64,000 nt of DNA from Perkinsus olseni (lineage: Eukaryota; Perkinsozoa; Perkinsida; Perkinsidae): assembly GCA_013115135.1 (NCBI GenBank), contig JABANP010000011.1, positions 295,304 through 359,303 of the forward strand, written 5' to 3'. A program made the translations under genes and the position numbers. Shown piece by piece: positions 1-10,365 of the stretch. The notes under the pieces were generated by a model, which was not told the DNA's origin, ran no database searches, and saw only the letters and a list, made by a program, of their open reading frames with translations. The first letter of the stretch is position 1. Every line of letters starts with the position of its first letter.

Positions 1-1135
1 CCTGTCTTCGTCACAGCCGGCCAACACCTGCGCCATGAGCGGGCACTCCTTAAACTGAGATCCTTGTGTGATTCTGCGTCGTAATACCGATGACCGTGCG
101 GTCCACCCCTCCTCCTGACGTTGTGTACCTCAGACTGGAGCCAGGCGAGCTGGTTATCGTCAATCATGCACTCAGTCAGCTGCCTTCCCGCCCGGAGCTA
201 TTCCGACCGATTGCCTGGGAGGACTATTCTCTCACCGTTATGACCGACATGTTCAAAGCCGACCAGAGTCTCTGTGAGGAGGTAAGCAGCACGCCTTAGG
301 CTATGCCAACCATTCACACTCTGAATGGTTTTTCATTGAGGAACGCTTACTCTCCGTCTTATCATCTGCTGGAGTGCTGGCGTACCTCATCAATCTGCTA
401 TGTCGTGTTCGCAGGCGTTGAACGACCCATCATCGAAGATCGGTACAGTAGCAGTAGCAGCCGCCCGCAGTGGAGATCGAGAGGCTGATAGGAGCGATCG
501 GGCTAGAAATGAAGTCCGCTTAGGTAGCTTGTAATGAAGGTGATGCTGTTGCGGAGACCCTTATCTCAGGTGCTGGCTTTTGGCAGCGAGTGGTTGACTT
601 GGCCATGGACGGCCTATTCAGTCGCACGCCACTAGAACGAGCGCAGCTCCTTCACGCCTTGGGGAAAATGTGGTAGGTGTCGACTCTAAGGGGCCTCTGC
701 GTCTGTCAACAGGGGGGTGTCTGATCTGTACCAGTTACCATCCCGGCACGCGGAAGCTGGCACAACTGGTCGATGCTGCGACCACTGCTGTTGAGGCTAT
801 GGACCCTGCCAGCGTCGCCTTCTGTATACACGGTATGGCGGCCCTCGACGTTACACCCTTGCCAGAGGAGGTCCTTGATGCTGCATGGAGGAAGTTGCCT
901 GGAATGAACAGAATGGAGGTGAGGCAGCCGCAGCTGATCGTCAATGCATGGCGCTAACTTAATAGACACTTCTCAGTCCATAAAGACAGCGTATTCGCTC
1001 ATCCTGGGACGGGAGAGTCTGCGCGATAGTCGAGTGCTGGACACTCTCGCCCATGCCCTAGCAATCAGGAGCGAGTGCCCAGTGGATATGCAGTTTCAAG
1101 AGGTCGCGCCGGATCGTTGTTGTAGCGCTGGTAAG
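1..1135 (+). CDS. partial multi-exon gene, helical-repeat-like protein (internal exons)
   Basis: I do not recognise this gene by name. Several open stretches with coding character can be joined by plausible GT-AG introns. One runs to a donor at about 281 (GAGGAG/gtaagc). One starts after an acceptor near 562 and ends at a gtaggt donor near 670. One starts after an acceptor near 732 (it reads YHPGTRKLAQLVDAAT...) and ends ATGGAG/gtgagg near 918. One starts after an acceptor near 975. The predicted peptide is rich in short amphipathic helices of the type LLHALGKM and LDTLAHALAI. That pattern resembles the helical repeats of organellar RNA-binding proteins (OPR/RAP type) common in alveolates, but the family call is inference. 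The 5' end lies outside the window and no stop is assigned. Confidence 0.35.
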
Positions 1136-1447
1136 GTCGCTCGCCTTTTCAGGCCATAGCGGCTCACTGTGGAGTCACATTCGAGCCCGCCTGCAACTCA
1201 CCGGTCATTCGAAAGGAGTCCTCCGCACCTAAGCCCAGTGCTGGCCAGAACGAAGTCGGACAGGCGCTGACAATGATGAGGGTACCTCATCGTGTCGAAG
1301 TTGATGTTGGCGTTGGTGGCTACAGTATCGACATGCTCATATCTCCCACCGTTTCTAAACAATCGTTTCCGTATTATGACCAGTTTGTGTTCTGTGATGG
1401 GACACTGCAATGGGCTCAGAAGACGTTCTTCCACGATCTTCCAGGCA

Positions 1448-1625
1448 ATGGTGTTCTCTCTGCTCGTCTTCTCCGCGTTATTGCTACAAGGGGCGTTCGG
1501 ACAGAGTAAGTGCGATCCCTCTAAACGCCCCTCCCCCGCCCTCAGAGGCCAAGAGCATGCTGAGAAGGGCCATACGATACCCAGAGAGTGAGCAAACGAT
1601 TCATATCGGGAGAGGATCACGCTAA
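1448..1625 (+). pseudogene. truncated, frameshifted GH19 chitinase remnant
   Basis: An ATG at 1448 opens a signal peptide (MVFSLLVFSALLLQGAFG) followed by QSKCDPSKR. This matches the N-terminus of the intact chitinase at 3779 (EENKCDPSKR). Immediately after this the matching sequence moves to another frame, where PPPPSEAKSMLRRAIR resumes; the intact gene has PPLPSEAESMLRRAIR. The shift lies in a C-rich run (about 1525-1540) with one extra base relative to the functional copy. Similarity stops after about 150 bp, and no catalytic domain follows. It therefore looks like a dead 5' fragment of a tandem duplicate. Confidence 0.75.
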
Positions 1626-1639
1626 TTGCTCTGCGAGAT

Positions 1640-3700
1640 CCGCTATGCAATAGCCTGGGCACCTATATCTCGAGTTAGGAACCGTCCTGGAGCCGGAAAA
1701 ATGATTAACCGTGCATAGTCTCCGCATATAAGGGTTTGGCGCAGCTTACTCTCCGCATGCTTCACGAGAGAGGGTTATCGCTCCGAACCACATATTCTGA
1801 TGCAGCCGAGTGGCTCCGAGTCGGAGCCTCCGACTGTCCCTTGTGGGATCTGCTAGAAACTATTCTTCGCGTGAGTAACGAAGTCCGACCTCGGAGGTCG
1901 CTGCTAAATAGCCTCAACACCAGACGCGGGCCCGATCGGAGTACCCACGCAGTGGGTCGATCGGGCCACTCAAGAAGCATCGCCCATGAGCTTCCAGCTT
2001 CTCCATGGACTGCTTGGTGATAGATATTGTGCCTACGGCACTATGACTCTATCTCCCTCAGATGCAGTGTGAGTCTTACACTGTGAGAGTCAGAAAACTT
2101 CTTTCATAATCACGCGACCTGTCAACCGCGAGACGTGGAAGGTGGTTTCTGTAAGAACTTTCACTAGCACTGTCCGAAATCCCTCGCTGGCATAGAAATT
2201 ACGTTTAGTACGCTATGAAGTCCTCGTAAGTTACTACAGTCAAACACCGCAAGGCTATCCACCTCCGTCCTCGCTACCGGTTCGCCTTACCAGGCCGAAA
2301 GGTAAGGTTTTCTGGTCCACATCAAGTGTCTCGCTGCAATCCTCTTGATACCGGAGAAGCCGGCGACGATGAAGCATGTAGACCTAGGGGGGGCCACGAT
2401 TCGTGGCCCACGAACGACTAAAGGCAGTCGATCAATTGACGCATGTACATACAAGCTGCGCTTCAGAACCTTGAGTTAAGACCCTCGCGCCCGCCAAATA
2501 CTGTCTATCGCCGAGCCCGCACAGACGGGGCCGCACAGTTGAAAACAAAAGGCAGGTAGTAAGGCCGAACGGAGTCGAATTGCATATAGCGAACAATCGA
2601 TATTATGCAGCTAGAACACTGGCCAACAGGAGCAGGCAGATCCTCATACCACAGTATGTATTAGCCGACGGCTAATAGCCGTCAAGCGCTACAGCAATCA
2701 CCACTTATACGGGACATAGTTGAGGCAAACCCTCAAGGTGTTGCAACTAATGTGGAGCAGGGACGTACTCGTAGAACGCAAGATACGAGAGACTGCTGAC
2801 GAGGGTGATTGTTGCAACCAATCATCCGAGAACAACAATCATCCGAGAAGAACCATTGTGTACTTAGCTGACCCCTCCCATGATATTGGCTCCCCTTCGA
2901 TATTTGGCTCAAGATCTGATATGTTTGTATATGTCCTCAAGGCTATCATAAGTCCCCTCAAACTCCTTTAATGTCCCCTTTGCTCATCGACCATTTCTCC
3001 GTGATATGTACCTTGGTATAATGCTACTTTGATTACAGTTAGACCTACTTATGATGAGTTATTCATGTTAGAGATGTGCCTCATGACTGATGACCTATGA
3101 AAGTCATGCCTCTGAATGACGACCTTGTGATTAAAGACCGAGATGAGGATCAGCACCGACCATATCCCCTTAGTGTTATAGAGATATTATTTGACTACCT
3201 TTGCCGCGCCGGGAGTGTTGCAACTCGTTGCTGAAACTTGGAAACTTGCAATACTTTCGATGCTAGCAGCACGCATAAACATAGGAAGAATAGATAGATA
3301 AAGTCTCAATGTTGGCTCAATATGATTCAGACGTCTTTGGAACTATAACTGTGAAGAACTACTAAGACCTACGACTATGTACGATGGCTTGCGTTAACTA
3401 TAAGGGTCACATCAAGCACTCATTGCTCAACAAAGGGGTGTTGGATTTAAATGTCCCTCGTCTTCTTGATCTATAAACTGCGTGAGGAAAGGATTCCCGG
3501 AATCATCACAACGCCCTCGAGAATCGTTGAGCACGTAAATTTCGAGAGTATAACCCGAAATCGGCTGCAGTGAAGTCGCACACATCTTTATTGCTTCTCT
3601 GCTGCCGCTCATTAGCAACGTAGGATGAACAGGGCCGAGCTCACTATGTCGAGGGGAATGAGCTTAACTCAGATACATAAGAAGGTGTCGGCGCATTATG
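1640..3700. other. gene-poor interval with palindromes and one dispersed repeat copy
   Basis: No convincing coding exon is seen here. The stretch contains a 9-bp inverted repeat around 2394-2412 (GGGCCACGA/TCGTGGCCC) and overlapping palindromes near 2663-2685 (TTAGCCG/CGGCTAA and GACGGCTA/TAGCCGTC). It also holds one copy of a roughly 120-bp dispersed repeat at 3315-3432. Short open frames are interrupted and lack splice support. Confidence 0.4.
3315..3432 (+). repeat. dispersed repeat, copy A
   Basis: The segment starting GCTCAATATGATTCAGA and ending with CATTGCTCAACA matches 7392-7520 in the same orientation, with scattered substitutions and a short insertion in the second copy. Neither copy has an obvious coding frame or terminal repeat, so the repeat class is unknown. 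Confidence 0.7.
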
Positions 3701-3778
3701 ATCAACAGTCTCTGAGCATAGCTGAGTAGTAATAGTCATTTATTGACAGTCCTTGAGCTCACTGAGGTGTCCTCATCA

Positions 3779-4873
3779 ATGTTCACTGGCCTGCTCATCA
3801 TCCCCGCTCTATTGCTGCTTGCCGCCTCCGAAGAGAATAAATGTGACCCCTCTAAACGCCCTCCCCTGCCCTCAGAGGCCGAGAGCATGCTAAGAAGGGC
3901 CATACGTTTGGATGGTGTCCCGACTGAGCAGGACATTACCGATGCTGCCAATTGTCAGAGAGTCAAGCGTCTGGTGAATGAGACTGCCTTCTCCTCTCTC
4001 TTCCCTTTGGCCAACATGGGTAAAGGCATGGGCCAGGGGCCTTACACCTACCACAACTTCCTCAAGGCGGTGGCGAAGTGGCCGAGGTTCTGTGATGACG
4101 CTGGTCCGGATAATGCCGACAAAGATGAAGTATGCTTGCGAGAGCTGACCACCATGTTCGCCCATTTCGTCCAGGAGGTTGGTGCTCATGACCCGAGCAG
4201 CAAATACCCTCAGTGGCAACAAGGGCTATACTACTACCGCGAAGTCAATCCTGGCTCGGACTACTGCGCCAAAAGCCCGAAATGGGTGGAAGACAGGTTT
4301 GCTTGTCGTCCTGGTCAAAAGTACTTCGGCCGCGGTGCCAAGCAGATCAGTTGGAATTACAACTACGGTCCGTTCTCAGTAGTCATCTACAACGATTCGA
4401 AGGTTCTACTCGCCAATGCCGACGGTGTCTTAACGAATGAAGGCGGCTGGTTGTCCTTCGCCAGCGCTATCTGGTTCGATATGACCCCGCAGACACCCAA
4501 GCCGTCTGTTCATGATGTTGTCACCGGCTGGTGGAAACCAAATGGGAACGATACCGCCGCCAACAGGATCCCGGGCTTCGGGGCAACTATCATGATCACC
4601 AACGGTATCGAATGTGGCCATCAGAGTCAGCAAGCTGCCAACCGTGTGGAGTATTATAAAGCCTTCTGCAAACACTTCGGGATCTCCCCGGGGAAAGAGG
4701 ATACTCTCGGGTGTGAGCACATGAAGCGGTTCGATGGCAGCTCCTCCTCTGCCGTCGCTGAGTATTGGGAGTATGCCGACTGGAAGAGCAACTGCCGTCT
4801 GGTGTCTTACCAGTCCGCTTTCTCTATCTTCGATGCCCTGCCGACCCTGATGTTTCCTACTGCTGCTGTATAG
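3779..4873 (+). CDS. secreted GH19 chitinase (class I/II-like endochitinase)
   Basis: A 364-residue single-exon frame begins at the ATG at 3779, chosen because it opens a good signal peptide (MFTGLLIIPALLLLAAS). An in-frame upstream extension has no ATG. The mature region is a glycoside hydrolase family 19 domain, which hydrolyses beta-1,4-linked N-acetylglucosamine polymers. Diagnostic segments are FVQEVG, YYYREVNPG, YFGRGAKQISWNYNYGPFS, AIWFDMTPQTPKPSVHDV and IPGFGATIMITNGIECG. The predicted catalytic glutamates are E133 and E155; their 22-residue spacing equals that of the classical barley pair E67/E89. Six or more cysteines fit a secreted disulfide-bonded enzyme. About 45 residues follow the domain and look unrelated to it. 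The close match to plant-type motifs in a protist raises gene transfer as a possibility, which cannot be tested here. Confidence 0.93.
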   Translation: MFTGLLIIPALLLLAASEENKCDPSKRPPLPSEAESMLRRAIRLDGVPTEQDITDAANCQRVKRLVNETAFSSLFPLANMGKGMGQGPYTYHNFLKAVAKWPRFCDDAGPDNADKDEVCLRELTTMFAHFVQEVGAHDPSSKYPQWQQGLYYYREVNPGSDYCAKSPKWVEDRFACRPGQKYFGRGAKQISWNYNYGPFSVVIYNDSKVLLANADGVLTNEGGWLSFASAIWFDMTPQTPKPSVHDVVTGWWKPNGNDTAANRIPGFGATIMITNGIECGHQSQQAANRVEYYKAFCKHFGISPGKEDTLGCEHMKRFDGSSSSAVAEYWEYADWKSNCRLVSYQSAFSIFDALPTLMFPTAAV

Positions 4874-4919
4874 AGATGGATGAGCTACACTCAACGAAAT
4901 GCTGAATTCTTGGAGTGGA

Positions 4920-7900
4920 TGCAAAGTTAGAGGCTGTGCCGCTCTCGAGGCGGGCGCCGGTCTCTGCCCAGAGAGGTTGGATCTACCACTATTGTACTAC
5001 TTGTCTCTCTGACGGCTGCTGTAGGTTCATCAGACTCAACACGCTAACATACTCCGCACATGGATTGCGGAGGCTTATTAAGCGCCGGCTCTACCAGATG
5101 ACTGGACTAGCACTTTCATCAGATTTTATAGTCATATTGCCTTGATAGGCTTCGTATCGAACTAGGCATTCTGATTCCATACCCGAACCATTCTTTGGGT
5201 TGACGGAGCGGTGGTCTTGGTTCGCGAATCCCGGGTTACAGCCATCCACAGGTTGCTACTGATGGTAACTTTCCACTGAGTTCCGCGTCGACGACGGTAT
5301 GCGACTTTATACGACACCCTTGCAAATTCTATCGAATCGCGCCTCCGCAGAAATTGTGGCGGAGCGTTCATCTTCGCTCTGGCATCGGTATAGTTCGCCT
5401 GGGACGGCTCACTGGATCACCAAAGACCAGCTCTCAGCTCACCTACCGCCAGAAGGGATCAGGTACCTCGTAAGTCGCAACATCCGGAATGCAGTCAGCA
5501 TTTGAAGCTACCGGCGAGTAGACCGTTAAGGAAGCACTAGCACTGTAAATCTGTACAGGCTCGAATCCATCTGCGATGAGAACGAACGTGAGAAGTTTGT
5601 GAGCGCGGACCACGCGCCATGGCTGAGGAGAGCCCAAGCGAGCAAGATATAACTCGTCAATAACTCGAACACATCTTAGTGTTATCGCGGGAACTACAGT
5701 ATTGTAGGCACACCCTATGCCCGAGTGTCGCCCATTCTGTTGCTCCCTCACCTCGCAATTGTGCTAACACAGGCCGACGGATTCGTAGAGATGCGTACTA
5801 ACATACCGGTCGACGGCACCCACTCCGTGACGGTTGAGAAGCTGTCTGCTATGGTGAGCACATAGGTTCACGCCCGGCCCAGTCCGAGTCGATGTGAGAT
5901 CGTAAGCGGCATAAGACGACACGCCGGCCGCAGTGCGTATCGCATGCGTGAATGGTAGTAGAGCTCTCATTGGGGAGCGAGTCGGCTCTCGAGGGACTCC
6001 CGAGCCCGGAGCCAGCTACCTGTTAGGCGCTATAGGAGTCTATCACACCGTATCGGTGTCTTTTCTGTCATGTATATCTTTGCGCCAGAGTGAATGCCGA
6101 CAGTGATCCAGTCATGTGCTTCAGCCAGTGCCGCTGCTGTTTCCGAACCGAAGAGGGGCCACACGCGGAGGCACTACGTGGATCATGCAACCCCCCGAGA
6201 AGTTCTGCTATAGCACTTACCAGTGGCAAGTTACCACCAGAAATAAAATGACCCAAACACGATGGTTCTACGATCAAGGCTCTGTCCCATGTCTGCGATG
6301 TGTGAGGGTTTCCGTGGTACCGTGCTGGAGCAACTTGCATAACTCCTCAACGGATACCGACTCCGACCTGTCCTCTCGAAGCCGGGCATTTCCGAAGCTA
6401 GGGGCAATCCAGAGAATAACGAGTATTTGTATCATTGCTAAGGGCGACCCCCATCCTCCTCGAGGAATAGCTATCGCTCAGGGTGGCACAGTCGCTCCTA
6501 TAAAGGCAACGTTGAGAGAATTATCGACCCTTCATTGCTGTTTTGACAGCCCTGTGTGTGTCAGTTCAAGGTCCAACGCCGGCGACTCGCCGGCTCAGTT
6601 AGGCTTGATGCCGATGTGTCAGGACCCTAACGACGACCTCTCCTTTGCGTTATTGAGTTACACGCGCATTACACAACGACCAGATCGTCTCATTCCCTCC
6701 TGGCGGGCACCACTCCCCACCGCGGTGCTGTGACCAATCGTAAATTGACTAATTGCCGGGCTGTGCTCAATTGACCGTCGTAATTCACTTGGATGATGGG
6801 GTAGGGAGGGCAGCTAACTATCAGAAGGTGCGTAGTAGCCAAGCCTAACGAGGTGGGTTTGAGCTATCTATCAACATACAAAGCGTAAGAACTACGTAAC
6901 ACAACCTTCATATTAATGAAGCGCTCTGAACGCTCACTTTCCAGTATAGAGACCCTTTAACATGTACTGCAAGCAAAGCAATGGTCACTTAAAATATCAT
7001 CACTTCATTCTCTCCAACAACACCGTAGTGCAGCCCCTCAAAGACCATCCTGGATTCACAGTGTACTTGCTAGTGTTGCAGCTAAATACCGATTTGGCAA
7101 ATCGTGGCAAATCGGATTTGCAGCTACCATCAACTTGAAGTTCAAGTCGAGTATCTTCCGCGTGTGAATGAAAAATCAGGAAATTGCCAAAATGTGATAT
7201 AATTTTGTGAACGTACTGAAATTGACGGGTTCACGAAATTTGCTTGGGCGAGCGAGTTTGTTACTGATTTTTATATATGTTTTTTCTTGAGGTCAGATAA
7301 GTTCATACATCAAGTTTCGGGCCCTGAGTCACAATCGCTACGGAGAAATGAGAAAATAACTCCATGTGATATAATTTTGTGGACGGGTTTAGCTCAATAT
7401 GATTCAGAGATCTTTGAAACTCTTACTGTGAAGATCTACTGGGTCTTACGACTATGTACCGTACATAATGTACGATGGCTTGCGTCTATAAGGGTCACAT
7501 CAAACACTCATTGCTCAACAGCGCGGCGAGTCATGTGCGCGCCCGCATAAATGATGTTTACGCAGTAGACAAGGTTAGTTGCGGGTGCCGCAATGACGGT
7601 TTCTTACCGCGCACAGCGAAAAGATTTCGGCGTTCGATGCCGTTGCGTTCGGGGACCGGCCTGTGTTTGTGACCAGTATGGCTGCCGTGTCGCTCCTCGA
7701 CTTCCGCTAATGTTACCAGCGGCTCCCCTCTTCAGTAGCGGGACCTCGGCCTGTGGCTGTGATTTTTTTTCCAACCCACCCACCCACGCCACGGTGGAGG
7801 TGATGCGCGAGTCAGCGTTTAGCTGCGCGACTCGCCATCATCTCGCAGTACTGGCTTATAGACCTCACCACACCTCGCGGTCCTGTCACGGTACTGGACG

Positions 7901-10330
7901 TCGGTCTGCGGCCTCCGCCGAGATCGTCTCCGGGGCCAGGTTTACGGGCCGCGGGTTGCAATTTGGTGATTCGGTCTAGCCATCTGCTGCGCTATCCCAA
8001 ACTCCGTGGTGTAGGAAGACTGCGGCTTCCCAACTAATCGATTGCTCTTCTGAGTAATGCGCGACATTGCCCGTCTATTCACAGCTTTGTTTTCATGTCT
8101 CCCTTAGACGCTAGAAGCTACTTCCGCAGAGTGCAGGTACCTAGCGATGCCCCCGAGTAAGCCGGGGCCGCGTTGGAGGAGAAGATACTACCGCCGCCTG
8201 CGAGGTGACTTCATGCCGCTCCAGATGGTACGGGTTGAACCAACCTGCCGTTAGAGGTGAGAGCGCTCGCCCGATAAGCCGAGCGAGTTTTGTTAGTTCG
8301 AGTATTTTTCGGGAAAATCCCCGAGTATTTTTCGGTAATTTTCCATTTCGGGAATTTAGTCAGATGCCCGGGCACATCGAACACTCTGATTGCAAATTCG
8401 AAACTCGGCTGCTTCTATCAGTGACACCGCCAATCTTGCATACCAAAGTTTAAGCAGGAGTATGTACATTAAAGACTAGTAAATCTCCCCATCACCGCCA
8501 TTCATCAAACCTATGACTCACTACTCGTTGATGTATGCAGAAAGCCTAACTGACGCTAACGCTTCACCCTCCAATACCGTGCTGAAAAAACGACGATTGA
8601 CGATTATAAGAATCATACATCAGGAATTCATCCCTCATCCGAGGCGTTCTCTCCACATCGAACAATGACTTCGTACTAAATCACTACACTCTGACAGTTC
8701 AATATACTAAACTTAACTGCCTAGTAGGCAGTGCCTACATAATAACATGCTCTTCGACTCAGCCAAATCACCAACGAAGTTCGTCTACCTGCCCACTAAT
8801 GCATATGCCCCAGCTTCTATATCTTACTCCCACTAATTCACTTCTAAGCCCCGCTATCTAGCCACGAGTATAATATGCTTACAAGAAGACCCTCATTATC
8901 AGTGGGTAAAGCATTACTTTGCGACGTGCGGCTACTCCGACTTTTCGTTACGTGCGCCGCTCATTCACTTCAAAAACGTCGCGGCCGGTCACAACCCTTT
9001 CACCGTTAATAACGGTCCGTTGCGCTTCTGCAGTTTACCATGCGAACTTACGGGCCGGCCAGTATTTGCTTCATCTTCACGTTGCATCAGCTTTGCTGCC
9101 TCGCCTTCCATATGTTTGATACGCAACTAACGTAACGCAACAAGTGCCTTTTTTGACAAATACTCATTGATTACTAGTGTACATCCTCAGCTCAGCTGCA
9201 ATTCCAGTCATTCGAGGGCAACAAGCATACAACGACCGAACTGAAACACCAAGTTAGATCACATAACAAACTTACTATTCATTACGGTTCAACGCCAACT
9301 TTCTTCGTTCGTCCGACCGATGTGTAGCCCAGGAATTTCGCGTTCAAGTCTTTCACTTCAAAAATAACGACACATGACCAAAACTTCATTCCCTATGCCT
9401 TCCGTACTATGCTGAATCAGCATTGCTGATAGGTTTCTCAGGATGCATCGTGTATGATTTGTTCTAAACTGGGTATCCCGCGTGACAGAAAAATTGCTAT
9501 AATCTCATGGATTGTTTACAATGCTTCGCACACAGAAAACAGAACCTTCGATTTTCTATACTCTATACTTTGAGAAAAATTCAACATCCCGCATGGCTAC
9601 AAAGAGTATTACTCTTAGAGTACACCAACAGCCCTGCATCTTCAATACCCAACAACCGACAACAAAATTCCACTACAACTTACACTCATTCTTCTGTATC
9701 GCTTTTTCAACAACTTACTGAAATACACTGTCATAAAATTACACCAACACAGCAGCGTCTCACAAACAGGTCAACGACCACGCGAAAACAACCCTTACAA
9801 TGCTTCGACTGCACTATTTTACGTACAATGTAAACAACGTCAAAGTACTTACTCTTCCGTGACATGCATGTACGATCAAGGTGAAAACCCGAAGAACTTG
9901 GCCAAACTGATTGGGACCCCTATAACAACCTGTCAGCGAAGCTCGCCACTGCGCACAATGCGTCCTACCCACATCGACATCAATTTGATAACTACATGCA
10001 CATTCCCAACTGCACATGAGAGATGAAAAAAATGAACACCCTCTCTCAATCACACATGTAATATAATTGAGCCCAAGAACTGTGAAAACGTCAAACCCTT
10101 CAACACATGTGGTGAGATCCGCTATACCAAAATAAAGTTCTCCCAACATCACCTCAGTCAAAACCAGCAATGAACAATACGTATTTGTATCGCCGCGTGG
10201 AAGAGTAAGTCGCCCGATCATGGTACAACAATCTCAACTTGAACTATAGCCAAAAAGCCCTACGCAGCTAGATTCGGAGTTCTGCTCAGCGAAACTCTGA
10301 AGGCGAGCAGCAATACCACCGTGCAAGGCA
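4920..10330. other. long gene-poor interval
   Basis: I find no frame here that combines an ATG, family similarity and splice support. The longest open stretches (6116-6733 and 7593-7979, plus strand) have no recognisable domain. The interval includes the second dispersed repeat copy (7392-7520) and a short tandem GAGTATTTTTCGG pair (about 8305-8340). From about 8460 to 10300 the plus strand is conspicuously poor in G and rich in A and C. It may be decayed mobile DNA, but no diagnostic motif remains. Confidence 0.4.
7392..7520 (+). repeat. dispersed repeat, copy B
   Basis: This is the partner of 3315-3432. The two copies share long identical words such as GTACGATGGCTTGCGT and TATAAGGGTCACATCAA. 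Copy B carries about 10 extra bases around a duplicated TACGATG/TAATGTACGATGG word. Confidence 0.7.
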
Positions 10331-10365
10331 TCCCTACCACACTTTCAACTTTTCATCGTTGGCGT

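Noticed and set aside
6580..6600. GCCGGCGACTCGCCGGC hairpin as a terminator
   Set aside because: Bacterial-type terminators do not apply here, and no T tract follows.
9507..9833. 108-residue plus-strand frame
   Set aside because: Lies in the G-poor block where stops are scarce by composition; amino-acid content is Thr/Gln/Ser-biased with no domain.
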